NCBI GenBank assembly: GCA_964528645.1
Contig: CAZGSR010000014.1
Location: forward strand, 1 to 58,006
DNA length: 58,006 bases
Source: UBA5734 sp964528645
GTDB lineage: Bacteria; Bacillota; Clostridia; Saccharofermentanales; UBA5734
Direction of reading: 5' to 3'
Shown: positions 17,018 to 25,030 of the stretch, piece after piece
Layout of the letters: the number at the start of each line of letters is the position of its first letter
How positions within the stretch are numbered: position 1 is the stretch's first letter
Made by a program: the position numbers and the translations under genes
Notes under the pieces: generated by a model
Told to the model about the DNA's origin: nothing
Databases searched by the model: none
What the model saw: only the letters and a program-made list of their open reading frames with translations

Positions 17018-17560
17018 ATGAACTATGCCAGTCAAGATTTACGTGATGAACACGAGGTGATCCTCCATGGTCTCGAGATTTTGGAGGAAATGGCCGATCG
17101 CCTCGAAGATCGGCAACCGGTTGAGATCGAGGATCTGGAAGCTTTGGTCGATTTTCTCAAACAATTTGCAGATCGCTGCCACCACGGAAAAGAAGAGGGG
17201 CTCTACTTTGCGAGTCTGGAAAAGGCTGGTATCCCGCGTCAGAATGGCCCGATCGGTGTGATGCTGGCTGAGCATGTTGAAGGTCGATCCTACATCGCCC
17301 GGATGACGACGGCCTTAACGGATGTTTATTCACCCCGCGATTTTGCAACTGCTGCGAGGTCGTATGTCGAACTGCTCCGGAATCACATAGGCAAGGAAAA
17401 CCAAGTTCTCTTCATGATGGGGGATCAGCGATTGCCTGAAGATGAGCAAGTTCGCCTGCTTACCGCCTTCGAAGCCTATGAAGCAGACGTGATGGGGCCT
17501 GACAGTCATGAAAAATTTCATGCCACCATCGAAAGGCTCGGCAAGAAATACCTGTCTTGA
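17018..17560 (+). CDS. Hemerythrin-like protein
   Basis: A 180-residue all-helical protein with the hemerythrin/HHE diiron ligand set: DEHEVILHGLEIL at the N-terminus, RCHHGKEEGLYF, an EHVEGRSYI helix and NHIGKENQVLF. Such proteins bind oxygen, nitric oxide or iron, often protecting anaerobes. ATG 17018 follows AAAGG by 10 bases; a TTG nine bases earlier is less likely. It ends one base before the convergent neighbour's stop. Confidence 0.88.
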   Translation: MNYASQDLRDEHEVILHGLEILEEMADRLEDRQPVEIEDLEALVDFLKQFADRCHHGKEEGLYFASLEKAGIPRQNGPIGVMLAEHVEGRSYIARMTTALTDVYSPRDFATAARSYVELLRNHIGKENQVLFMMGDQRLPEDEQVRLLTAFEAYEADVMGPDSHEKFHATIERLGKKYLS

Positions 17561-18232
17561 TCAGTCCAGTGCGGTCCTCTGGTTATCAAAATGGGGCAAA
17601 ATCCGTTCCTGGTAAAAATGCTCCGGATTGTGCCGCAGCTTCCAGTAAACCAGCAAACCGATCATAAGCGCCCCCAACAGTCCGGCAGCCAAATCGATCA
17701 TGGTGTCCGTGTGGGCAATGAGGTCGCCTTCCTGCCAGCGTTGCATGTCTGCTGCCACCAGCCTGTCGCCGGCAAATTCGTAGAGTTCCCAGACAAATTT
17801 CCCCAGCATCGTAAAAGACAGACCGAACAGCAGGACCAGCCCGGGTTCATACGGCTGGCCTTGCTTTAGGTCTTTTGTTTTACGATACAAAAGGAGAACG
17901 CCTGTCCAGGCCAGGGCCATGCCAAACAGGAAATGAATCAAAGTATCATAACTGGAAAACTGGTCATACCCGTGGTAGATCGTTCCCCAGACGATGCCCT
18001 GGCCGGTCAGAAAGGAAACGGCGATGTCCAGGATGCTGCAATACGCTCCCGGACACAGCCATTGAAAGAACCACCAGGCCAGCAACAGCGCTATGATCCC
18101 CCCGATACCAGCTGACAATTCATACCATTTGGCTAGGCTTACGCAATCCAAGGAACCAAAAATCAGTCCAGCCAAAACAAATACATGGACCAGGCAGGGG
18201 ATGGATGGTTTGTTTCGCGTGCCAGTTGTCAT
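17561..18232 (-). CDS. DUF2238/YjdF-like membrane protein
   Basis: A 223-residue protein with six or so membrane segments. The motif set YDTLIHFLFGMALAW, then FVWELYEFAGDR, then HTDTMIDLAAGLLGAL with conserved acidic and His residues inside the membrane, resembles the DUF2238/YjdF group, whose function is unknown. ATG 18232 is chosen because GGAGG precedes it; the ATG seven codons upstream has no site. It abuts the convergent hemerythrin gene without a gap. Confidence 0.68.
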   Translation of the reverse strand: MTTGTRNKPSIPCLVHVFVLAGLIFGSLDCVSLAKWYELSAGIGGIIALLLAWWFFQWLCPGAYCSILDIAVSFLTGQGIVWGTIYHGYDQFSSYDTLIHFLFGMALAWTGVLLLYRKTKDLKQGQPYEPGLVLLFGLSFTMLGKFVWELYEFAGDRLVAADMQRWQEGDLIAHTDTMIDLAAGLLGALMIGLLVYWKLRHNPEHFYQERILPHFDNQRTALD

Positions 18233-18452
18233 GGCTGTGCCTCCATCATTCACTACAATTATAAACCTTCAGGGTGTTTTGTACGAAACAAGTGTTTTTC
18301 ATGTTAGAAATAACCTGAGTCTGATTGGGTATCATTAATCTGCAAATGCCCCTCCTGATAGCCGGTGCATCTATTGATAATATCTTTGAAAAGCATTGAA
18401 AATTACAAATTTACAAGAAAATAGCATCTGGAATGCATCAAACCATGCGATA

Positions 18453-18482
18453 TTGTCAAAAACAACTCAAAAGGTCTATTAT
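18453..18482 (+). promoter_or_regulatory. Promoter of the bactofilin-deacetylase pair
   Basis: TTGTCA at 18453-18458 and TATTAT at 18477-18482 are 18 bases apart, 55 bases before the start codon. The same -35 and spacing are used by the promoter at 24221. The rest of the 284-base gap is AT-rich and shows nothing else. Confidence 0.65.
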
Positions 18483-18537
18483 TAAGTGATGTAAACAGAT
18501 TATCTGCAATTGAGTGATATTCCGGAGGTGCAAGTTC

Positions 18538-19233
18538 ATGGGGATACGTGACAATTTTCGCCAGGCCATCGATGAAATGATCGGAGCCAAGCCGAATGAT
18601 CTGACCGTTTCGGATGAACAGATTGCGAATGGTCAGGCACTTGCTGGCCAGGAACCGCTCGGGGATCCGTCTGCTGCTGCTGAAAAAAAGCAGTCAGAAG
18701 CGCCTGAATCAGGTGTAAAAGGCCCCGCTTCGGCCCCTGTAAAATCTTTGTCCAACTTGGGCATCCGGCCCGGTCAAAATGCAGGAGCCAAAACCATCAT
18801 TACCCTTGGCACCGTGATCAAGGGTGACCTTGCCAGCCAGAGCGACCTCGATGTTCAGGGCTCCATCATTGGTAATGTCATAAGTGAAGGTCTGATCCGG
18901 GTCACCGGCAAGATCGAAGGTGATATTGCATGTGAAAACCTGGAACTCGACAGTGCTGAAATCAAAGGCCAGATCTCCGTCAGCAAGCATCTGGTCGTGC
19001 GCGGTGAAACCGTAGTTACTGGCAACCTCCTGGGCGAACAGATGGAAATCAATGGCAAGATCAAAGGCAACATCAGTGTCAATGCCACCTTGCACCTGTT
19101 GTCGAAATCGTCCGTCCTCGGTGACATCCACGCCAGCACGATCCAGATCGATGCCGGAGCCAAGGTATTTGGCCATTTGAACATCACATCCTCCAGCGAA
19201 ACTGCGGCGGAAGCGAATCAAATTCTGGAATAA
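18538..19233 (+). CDS. Bactofilin family cytoskeletal protein
   Basis: A 231-residue protein. After an unstructured N-terminal part of about 85 residues comes the bactofilin beta-helix, with repeating turns such as ITLGTVIKGDLASQSDLDVQ, GSIIGNVISEG, ISVSKHLVVRGE and GNLLGEQMEINGKIKG. Bactofilins polymerise at the membrane and recruit cell-wall enzymes. ATG 18538 follows GGAGGTG. It is translationally coupled to a polysaccharide deacetylase two bases downstream, so the pair probably acts together on peptidoglycan or a surface glycan. Confidence 0.9.
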   Translation: MGIRDNFRQAIDEMIGAKPNDLTVSDEQIANGQALAGQEPLGDPSAAAEKKQSEAPESGVKGPASAPVKSLSNLGIRPGQNAGAKTIITLGTVIKGDLASQSDLDVQGSIIGNVISEGLIRVTGKIEGDIACENLELDSAEIKGQISVSKHLVVRGETVVTGNLLGEQMEINGKIKGNISVNATLHLLSKSSVLGDIHASTIQIDAGAKVFGHLNITSSSETAAEANQILE

Positions 19234-19235
19234 CC

Positions 19236-20285
19236 ATGCCACACACTGAACAGTCACCATCCCGGACTGGGACATCGCGTCCTGATCGCACCAGAACCAC
19301 ATTCGGTAGTGTCCAGTTTTTCCGCCAGCTGATCGTGATGATGCTGTTCGTTGTCCTGCCATTGAGTCTAGTTGCACTGGTAACGTTGTCCATCCTGTTC
19401 GTCCAGATGAAGGCTGATTTGCAAGGCCAGATCAACCAGCTGCAGACGGAAATGAACGCCTTGATGGCTTCGCATCCCGGACTGGACGATCCCGCAGAAT
19501 CCTCCCCGGATGTCGCACTGGCATTGACCACGGACACCAGCCTGGGCCAGGCAAATTATCAGGGAAGTGGGATGCAGCATTCAACGGAGATCGTTAGTCT
19601 GGATGCGGAAAACACGGCCGATTCCGATGTGGAATCCATTCAGGTACCGCAACCTGTGCCAGTCAAAACCGCATATCTGACCTTTGACGATGGGCCATCC
19701 CCTCGCACCACTGAAATCCTCGATGTGCTGGACGACTACCAGGTCCAGGCAACCTTTTTTGTCACCAATCCCGCTCTGGAAGATTACCCTGAGATCGCCC
19801 GCGATCTGGTCGCCCGGGGACATGCCATCGGTCTGCATTCAGCCTCGCACCGGTATGATGAGATTTACCAGTCTGTTGCCAATTTCCTTTCAGATGTCAC
19901 AGATAATTCCTCTCTGATCGAAACGATCACCGGCGTCGTGCCATCTATCTTGCGTTTCCCCGGTGGCAGCGTCAATGCCTACAATGAAGACATCGCAGCT
20001 GAATTGATCGATGCGGTGACCGCAAAGGGATATACCTATTTTGACTGGAACTGTGCCAGCGGCGACGCCGTTAGCCAGTCTGTTACAACAAGCAAGATCG
20101 TTGAAAATGTCCGGCAATCCAGACAGGGCAAGAACTCACTCGTGATCCTTTTCCATGATTCCGTGGGTAAAAAGACGACTGTCCAGGCTTTGCCGGACGT
20201 GATCGAAGCTCTCCAGGCAGATGGATACGCCTTCGCCGCGCTCACTCCAGACAGTGTTCCGGTCCGTTTTGCCAAGATCCCCTGA
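19236..20285 (+). CDS. Membrane-anchored polysaccharide deacetylase (NodB domain)
   Basis: A 349-residue protein with a cytoplasmic N-terminus, one membrane anchor at about 33-55, a short coiled stretch, a linker to about 145, then a NodB deacetylase domain. Catalytic motifs are TFDDGPSPRT (base and metal Asp), HSASHRYDE (the two metal His), RFPGGS and the C-terminal ILFHDS. It removes acetyl groups from GlcNAc-type polymers outside the cell. Its start lies two bases after the bactofilin stop, so it is coupled to it. Confidence 0.9.
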   Translation: MPHTEQSPSRTGTSRPDRTRTTFGSVQFFRQLIVMMLFVVLPLSLVALVTLSILFVQMKADLQGQINQLQTEMNALMASHPGLDDPAESSPDVALALTTDTSLGQANYQGSGMQHSTEIVSLDAENTADSDVESIQVPQPVPVKTAYLTFDDGPSPRTTEILDVLDDYQVQATFFVTNPALEDYPEIARDLVARGHAIGLHSASHRYDEIYQSVANFLSDVTDNSSLIETITGVVPSILRFPGGSVNAYNEDIAAELIDAVTAKGYTYFDWNCASGDAVSQSVTTSKIVENVRQSRQGKNSLVILFHDSVGKKTTVQALPDVIEALQADGYAFAALTPDSVPVRFAKIP

Positions 20286-20395
20286 TCTTGTCATTGTTAA
20301 TACGACTCTCCTGACTCCCGTGTTGTTAAAACTCATCGACAAAGGCGAACCAGCTGACGTTTCATCAGTTTCATAAAGTCTATTTACAAAACGTA

Positions 20396-20424
20396 TTGAC
20401 AGCGCTCGCTGGCGGTGTTATCTT
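20396..20424 (+). promoter_or_regulatory. Promoter of the aldo-keto reductase/LacI/ADH operon
   Basis: TTGACA at 20396-20401, a 17-base spacer and TATCTT at 20419-20424 form a near-consensus promoter. The expected start of transcription is near 20431, inside the palindromic operator. Confidence 0.8.
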
Positions 20425-20430
20425 CAAAGA

Positions 20431-20444
20431 GCGAAACGTTTCGC
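20431..20444. promoter_or_regulatory. LacI-family operator
   Basis: A 14-bp perfect palindrome, GCGAAACGTTTCGC, with the central CG step that LacI-family hinge helices require. It covers the predicted transcription start, so binding would block initiation. The obvious ligand is the LacI-type protein encoded second in the same operon. Confidence 0.82.
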
Positions 20445-20476
20445 GCAGTTTTGAAGATAAACAGGGAGGACCGCCC

Positions 20477-21508
20477 ATGCCAGTTCGTGTTGAACCTGAT
20501 CTCGTTCCCAAACGCCGTCTGGCCACAGGAGAAAAGATCCCCGGAATCGGCATGGGGACCTTTGGCTCGGACAATTACACGGCACAGCAGATTTCCGACG
20601 CGGTCGCCGGTGCGATCCGGTCGGGGTATCGTTTGTTTGACTGTGCCTCGGTCTACGGCAACGAAGCCCAGATCGGCCAGGTCTTTGCCGATGCGATCGC
20701 AGCTGGCAGCGTCACGCGCGACGAGCTGTTTATCACCTCCAAGGTCTGGAATGACAAGCACGGCCGGGGCGATGTCCTGTTGTCCTGCGCCCAGTCTTTG
20801 AAAGACCTCCAGCTCGATCAGATTGATTTGTATTTCGTCCACTGGCCTTTCCCCAACTACCATGCACCGGGCTGCTCCGGTGATGCGCGTTCAGCCGATG
20901 CCGTTCCGTTTTCGGTCGAGCGCTTCATGGCAACCTGGCGCCAGATGGAACGTTTGCATGATATGGGGCTGGTGCGCCACATCGGCATGTCCAACATGAC
21001 CATTCCCAAACTCGAAGCGGTCCTGCCTCTGTGCCGGATCCAGCCAGCTGCATTGGAAATGGAGCTGCATCCGAGCTTCCAGCAACCGGAGTTGTTCCAG
21101 TATTGCCTCGACCACGACATTTTACCGATCGGTTTTTCGCCGATTGGTTCGCCAGCCCGACCGGCCCGGGATACGACCGAGACGGATGTGGTCGATCTGG
21201 AGATGCCTGAAATAACAGCGGCTGCCCGGAAACACACCATCCATCCTGCCCTGGTTTGCCTGAAATGGGCCGTCCAGCGAGGCCAGGTGCCGATTCCATT
21301 TTCCGTCCATGAATCCCATTATGTCGCCAATCTCCGCTCGGTGACCGAGGATCCATTAAGTGATGCAGAAATGGCCGCGATCGCAGCGGCTGACAAGAAC
21401 TGCCGCCTGATCAAGGGCCAGGTTTTCCTCTGGCAAGGTGCCCGTAGCTGGGAAGACCTGTGGGACCTCGATGGCACCATCACCGGCTCCGGTCTGAACC
21501 AGGGCTGA
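20477..21508 (+). CDS. Aldo/keto reductase
   Basis: A 343-residue NADPH-dependent aldo/keto reductase with a (beta/alpha)8 barrel. The catalytic tetrad is visible: Asp and Tyr in RLFDCASVYGNEAQIG, Lys in FITSKVW, His in YFVHWPF. The cofactor-binding end VPIPFSVHESHYVANL is standard. It is preceded by AGGGAGGA. As first gene of an operon with a LacI regulator and a zinc alcohol dehydrogenase, it probably reduces a sugar, keto-sugar or keto-acid to a polyol or hydroxy acid in a carbohydrate pathway induced by the same ligand. Confidence 0.9.
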   Translation: MPVRVEPDLVPKRRLATGEKIPGIGMGTFGSDNYTAQQISDAVAGAIRSGYRLFDCASVYGNEAQIGQVFADAIAAGSVTRDELFITSKVWNDKHGRGDVLLSCAQSLKDLQLDQIDLYFVHWPFPNYHAPGCSGDARSADAVPFSVERFMATWRQMERLHDMGLVRHIGMSNMTIPKLEAVLPLCRIQPAALEMELHPSFQQPELFQYCLDHDILPIGFSPIGSPARPARDTTETDVVDLEMPEITAAARKHTIHPALVCLKWAVQRGQVPIPFSVHESHYVANLRSVTEDPLSDAEMAAIAAADKNCRLIKGQVFLWQGARSWEDLWDLDGTITGSGLNQG

Positions 21509-21512
21509 TACC

Positions 21513-22535
21513 ATGGCTGTCACGATCAAGGATGTCGCCCGTGTCGCTGGTCTTTCGATTGCGACTGTTTCCAAATACATGAATGGCGGCCATGTGCTGG
21601 ATGCGAACCGCGAAGCCATTGAACAGGCCATTTCATCGCTGGGCTATCGCGTCAATGTCATCGCCCGCGGTTTGAAAACACGCCGGACCATGACGGTGGG
21701 GGTCCTGATCCCCTCGATCGAGCAGATTTTCAGCACGGAGATCATCGCAACTGTGGAAAAAAAACTCGCAGAAGCTGGCTTTTCCACCATCGTCTGCGAT
21801 TGCCAGCTCGATGCGGAGCTGGAGAGCCGCAAGATGGAGATCCTTCTGGAAAAACAGGTGGACGGGATCATCATGATGCCTTTCTCCGGCTCGGTTGAGC
21901 CGATCCAGAAAGCCATCGACCAGGGAGTTCCAGTTGTCCTGATTGACCGCAAGGTAGAGGGTGTCGCACTCGATACCGTTCTGGTCGACAACGAAAACCT
22001 GGCCTGCCAGGCTGTGAGCCACCTGATCCAGGCTGGACATCGCAGGATTGGACTGGTGCTGGGACCAGAGGACCTCTACACCTCACGCAGGCGGTTTGCA
22101 GGTTACCTGACAGCCTGCCAGGATCACGGAATCCCGATTGACCCTGGACTGATCCGCCACAGTGACTACCAGATAGCTGGCGGAATGGAGGCTTTTGTGG
22201 CACTGCTTGATTTGCAGGACCGGCCGACTGCGATTTTCACCACGAACTATGAGACAACATTTGCCGCCGGACTCGTCCTCAACGAGCGTGGGCTGGACGT
22301 GCCGCAGGACCTGTCCTGGATCGGGTTTGACAGCCACAGTATGGCCCAGATATTCAAGCCGCGCCTGACCATCGTCGCTCAGCCGGTACGGCGAATCGGA
22401 GAAACGGCCGCCGAGTTGATTTTGGAACGCTTGTGCGGACCGGACGGCTTGTCCTGTGCAGTGCGCGAGGTTATTTTACCTGGCCAATTGATTGCAGGAC
22501 TGTCTACTCGATCGATCCGCCCGCTTGCGGATTAA
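21513..22535 (+). CDS. LacI-family transcriptional regulator
   Basis: A 340-residue full-length LacI/GalR repressor: helix-turn-helix TIKDVARVAGLSIATVSKYM at the N-terminus, hinge NVIARGLKTRRTMTVGVLIP, then a periplasmic-binding-protein-like effector domain with SEGI-type segments such as LVDNENLACQAVSHLI and FTTNYETTFAAGLVL. It begins four bases after the reductase stop, hence in one operon. It most likely binds the palindrome at 20431 and thereby controls its own expression and both dehydrogenase genes; the inducer is unknown. Confidence 0.92.
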   Translation: MAVTIKDVARVAGLSIATVSKYMNGGHVLDANREAIEQAISSLGYRVNVIARGLKTRRTMTVGVLIPSIEQIFSTEIIATVEKKLAEAGFSTIVCDCQLDAELESRKMEILLEKQVDGIIMMPFSGSVEPIQKAIDQGVPVVLIDRKVEGVALDTVLVDNENLACQAVSHLIQAGHRRIGLVLGPEDLYTSRRRFAGYLTACQDHGIPIDPGLIRHSDYQIAGGMEAFVALLDLQDRPTAIFTTNYETTFAAGLVLNERGLDVPQDLSWIGFDSHSMAQIFKPRLTIVAQPVRRIGETAAELILERLCGPDGLSCAVREVILPGQLIAGLSTRSIRPLAD

Positions 22536-22591
22536 ATTTGCGATAGGAAACCAGGGAATTATCCCATAAGAGTGTCAAAGGAGAAACAACT

Positions 22592-23662
22592 ATGAACCAG
22601 ATCCCGGAAACCATGCTCGCCGCCTACTTGCCCGGCAACAGCACCGTCGACCTCAAGGAAGTTGCGATTCCAGAGCCAGGCCATGGCCAGGTCCTGATCC
22701 GGACCAAGTCCTCGACCATCTGCGGCAGCGACATCCGTGCCATTTACCGCGAACATCTCGGCAAAGGCCCGGAAGGGTACCAGAATAAAGTCGCCGGCCA
22801 TGAACCGGCTGGCCAGATCGTCAAATGCGGCCCCGGTATGCGCCGCTTCAAAGAAGGCGACCGGGTTGTCATCTATCACATCAGCGGCTGTGGTGTCTGC
22901 ATGGATTGCCGCCAGGGCTTCATGATCAGCTGTACCAGCCCGCTGCGTGCGGCCTACGGCTGGCAGCGTGACGGCGGCATGGCCCCCTACATCCTTGCCG
23001 ATGAAAAAGACCTCGTCCCGCTGCCGGATTCTCTGACCTACACCGACGGTGCCCAGATCGCCTGCGGTTTCGGCACGGTCTATGAAGGCCTGGAAAAAAT
23101 CGGTATCTCCGGCAATGATGCTGTCCTCGTTGTCGGCCTCGGCCCTGTCGGCCTGGCCACCCTGATGCTGGCCAAATCCCTCGGCGCCAACAAGCTGATC
23201 GGTGTCGATGTCAATCCGGACCGCTGCCAGCTGGCCCTCGACAAGGGCCTGGCAGACACTGTCTATGTATCCGGACCCGAAACCCTGCAGGCTGTGCTCG
23301 AAGCCACCGGCGGCCAGGGTGTCGAACGTGCGATCGACTGCTCCGGTCACACCTCCGGCCGCCAGCTCGCTATCCGCGCCACCCGCAAATGGGGCAAGAT
23401 CGCCTTTGTCGGTGAAGGCGGCACCGTCGAGTTCAACCCCAGCCCCGACATGCTGCACGACCAGAAGACCATCTATGGCTCCTGGGTCACCAGCATCTGG
23501 AAAATGGAAGAACTCGTCTCCAAGATCGTCCGCTGGGGTATCCATCCGGAAGACCTCGTCACCCACCGCTTCACCCTCGAGCAGGCCGACGAGGCCTATG
23601 CCCTGATGGCCAGCGGCAATTGTGGCAAGGTTGCCGTCGTTTTCGACGAAGAGGTGAAGTAA
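22592..23662 (+). CDS. Zinc-dependent medium-chain alcohol dehydrogenase
   Basis: A 356-residue MDR-family dehydrogenase of the sorbitol/threonine dehydrogenase type. Catalytic zinc ligands are Cys in TICGSDIR and His-Glu in VAGHEPAG. The structural-zinc loop is shortened but keeps cysteines in GCGVCMDCRQGFMISC. The NAD site is VVGLGPVGLATLML. It oxidises a secondary alcohol such as a polyol. AAAGGAG precedes the ATG. Codon use is strongly biased to C-ending codons, suggesting high expression. It is the last gene of the LacI-controlled operon. Confidence 0.9.
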   Translation: MNQIPETMLAAYLPGNSTVDLKEVAIPEPGHGQVLIRTKSSTICGSDIRAIYREHLGKGPEGYQNKVAGHEPAGQIVKCGPGMRRFKEGDRVVIYHISGCGVCMDCRQGFMISCTSPLRAAYGWQRDGGMAPYILADEKDLVPLPDSLTYTDGAQIACGFGTVYEGLEKIGISGNDAVLVVGLGPVGLATLMLAKSLGANKLIGVDVNPDRCQLALDKGLADTVYVSGPETLQAVLEATGGQGVERAIDCSGHTSGRQLAIRATRKWGKIAFVGEGGTVEFNPSPDMLHDQKTIYGSWVTSIWKMEELVSKIVRWGIHPEDLVTHRFTLEQADEAYALMASGNCGKVAVVFDEEVK

Positions 23663-24106
23663 GCGGTCGCGGTCGCGCGAGCTAGCCGCGCGCTGTGGCA
23701 GGTCGCTGCGGCTCGCAGCTCAACGCGCGTGAAGGGTGGCACCGCGCGCGGAATGTTCCGGATTTGGGGTCGGTCCACTTATGGGGAAGATCTGTAATGC
23801 CCTTGTCAAGCCTACAACCGCAGGCGGTTGACGCCTCGTCGAAAATGTTCCCAAGAAGTGCTCCGACATAGCGACGGAACTTTCCTTTCCTATGTCGGAG
23901 CACATAAGTGGAAGATCTTGGCTTGATCTGGAGAAGGCTACTGCCGCAGGCGTCTTCGGACCTCCCGGAGTTGTTGCCGTTTTGGTGCACCGACCCCAAT
24001 TGTGGAAAATTCCATCCAAAGTGCCAGACCTACGGCCACCCCTGGTCCCAGATCGAGAAATTTCCGCCCGCGGGGCCACCCATCGCGCCACCCCTGGTGC
24101 AGATTT
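23663..24106. other. Gene-free GC-rich region with nested inverted repeats
   Basis: No coding frame looks real. The first 80 bases are CGCG-rich low-complexity DNA with a GTGAAGGGTGGC fragment resembling part of the 52-bp repeat. A hairpin CAACCGC/GCGGTTG lies at 23815-23830. From 23774 to 23912 there are nested arms. Further on (24030-24093) are two decayed direct repeats of a CCACCCCTGG type that recur at the very end of the window. Confidence 0.7.
23774..23912. repeat. Nested inverted repeats
   Basis: Inner arms of 14 perfect bases, GTGCTCCGACATAG (23858-23871) and complement (23890-23903), enclose 18 bases. Outer arms of 10 bases, TCCACTTATG (23774) and CATAAGTGGA (23903), continue directly from the inner right arm. 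The left outer arm is 74 bases from the left inner arm. Confidence 0.85.
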
Positions 24107-24152
24107 CGGCAATTGCCGATTTTGGCGCACTCTTCGCGCGACCCCCTTGTTT
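24107..24152 (-). repeat. Inverted single copy of the 52-bp repeat unit
   Basis: CGGCAATTGCCG at 24107-24118 is followed, read on the minus strand, by the same GGGGGTCGCGCGAAG spacer as the array at 11573. The orientation is opposite to that array, 12 kb away. Confidence 0.85.
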
Positions 24153-24186
24153 CTAATATTCTTTTCACGGAGTTTAGCAAAGGTCC

Positions 24187-24202
24187 ATATATCCGGATAT
24201 AT
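24187..24202. promoter_or_regulatory. Palindromic operator upstream of the export cluster
   Basis: A 16-bp perfect palindrome, ATATATCCGGATATAT. Its centre lies about 62 bases before the predicted transcription start of the promoter at 24221, the usual place for an activator. The LuxR-type regulator encoded at 27795 is a possible ligand; this is inference. Confidence 0.5.
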
Positions 24203-24220
24203 CCATAAAGTGAGACGATA

Positions 24221-24250
24221 TTGTCAAAATGGTGCTGTTTGGCGTATAAT
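24221..24250 (+). promoter_or_regulatory. Promoter of the surface-export operon
   Basis: TTGTCA at 24221-24226 and a consensus TATAAT at 24245-24250 are 18 bases apart. Transcription should start near 24257, giving a leader of about 130 bases before the first gene. Confidence 0.8.
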
Positions 24251-24265
24251 AATGATGGAATTTGG

Positions 24266-24323
24266 ATGCTATGATGATCTGGCCTTATTGTGGACGCTTT
24301 GGCCAGATATGAGCAACTAGCGT
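24266..24323 (+). ncRNA. Structured leader RNA, copy A (candidate riboswitch-like element)
   Basis: The outer stem pairs ATGCTA (24266-24271) with TAGCGT (24318-24323). Inside, a perfect 8-bp stem ATCTGGCC/GGCCAGAT (24277-24308) carries a 16-base loop. An intrinsic terminator follows at once. The element matches copy B at 33364-33450 in the outer stem, the adjoining TATGATGA, and the 3' block TGGACGCTT, GG, TATG, AGC, TAGCG. The inner helix differs in size between copies. It precedes an exported-protein gene, as copy B does. It does not show the c-di-GMP-I, SAM, T-box, purine or cobalamin consensus. Confidence 0.6.
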
Positions 24324-24351
24324 AACCGGCTGAAAAGCCGGTTTTATTTTT
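24324..24351 (+). terminator. Intrinsic terminator in leader A
   Basis: AACCGGC/GCCGGTT with a 6-base loop, then a T-rich tract with one A. It ends 34 bases before the first gene, so read-through must be regulated or partial. Confidence 0.8.
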
Positions 24352-24385
24352 GTGATCGGGGTCATCCTGGACAGGGGGTGTCACG

Positions 24386-24979
24386 ATGAAAGTCAGACGA
24401 AGCACATTGGTCCTTTTGGTGATCCTTGCCTTTGCCTTGCTGTATCAAGTCCAAGCTTTTCTGTCTGCTGAAATCAAGAACAAAGCTACGCTCGACGTAA
24501 CCAATCCAGAGCAGGCAATTGTTGCTTTCCCGGAAGATCTGGTTCTTTCTGTCGAAAAAACCGTTCGACTGAGTTCTGATGAAACCGCGCTCACAGAGGA
24601 TTCCGTAGTGGAATGGACTGGTATTGATCACAACGTCGAAATCACAAACCACTCCAGCCGCCTGATGACTGTGCGCATCGAGTGCGATAGGGAGCAACTG
24701 GTTTTTGATGATCTGTTTGTCAGTCCAGGTCTCACGGAACGCGCCAGCATCCAGATCGATGAGGATCTTGAAAGTGGATTGGCGAACTTGATGATCCATG
24801 CCAGCTGGGAAGGCGGTACGGCGGATATCCGGACGCCGCTTTCGGTGAAAGTCCATCAGATTGAAACAATAGAATCAGAAGAATCAGAAGAATTAGCAGA
24901 AACATCAGATTTATTGGAAGCGACTGAGCAAGGCCCTGAACTTGCAAGTCCAGAAATACTCGCAACCATTGGAGAGTAA
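24386..24979 (+). CDS. Exported protein, TasA/DUF1102-like (SipW-cognate type)
   Basis: A 197-residue protein with an N-terminal hydrophobic segment (about 6-23) followed by a region (AFLSAEIKNKATLDVTNPEQ) like the mature start of SipW-processed fibre proteins, and then a beta-sandwich-like domain. The tail is acidic and repetitive (EESEELAE). The pattern of a hydrophobic signal, then A-x-L-x-[VI]-T-N and an A-[LI]-[LV]-A stretch also occurs in the protein at 28583-29161, so the two look like distant relatives. It is the first gene behind the promoter and leader RNA. A surface-fibre subunit is the most likely role, but it could be an accessory protein. Confidence 0.6.
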   Translation: MKVRRSTLVLLVILAFALLYQVQAFLSAEIKNKATLDVTNPEQAIVAFPEDLVLSVEKTVRLSSDETALTEDSVVEWTGIDHNVEITNHSSRLMTVRIECDREQLVFDDLFVSPGLTERASIQIDEDLESGLANLMIHASWEGGTADIRTPLSVKVHQIETIESEESEELAETSDLLEATEQGPELASPEILATIGE

Positions 24980-25030
24980 CGTCAGTCGACCTTGCTTGTT
25001 TCCAGCAGGGCAACCGAAGGTGGACGCATT

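Noticed and set aside
24266..24351. c-di-GMP-I riboswitch
   Set aside because: Position and downstream genes fit, but GGCAAACC, GACGCAAAGCC and the CCGGGTTGCC end are missing in both copies.
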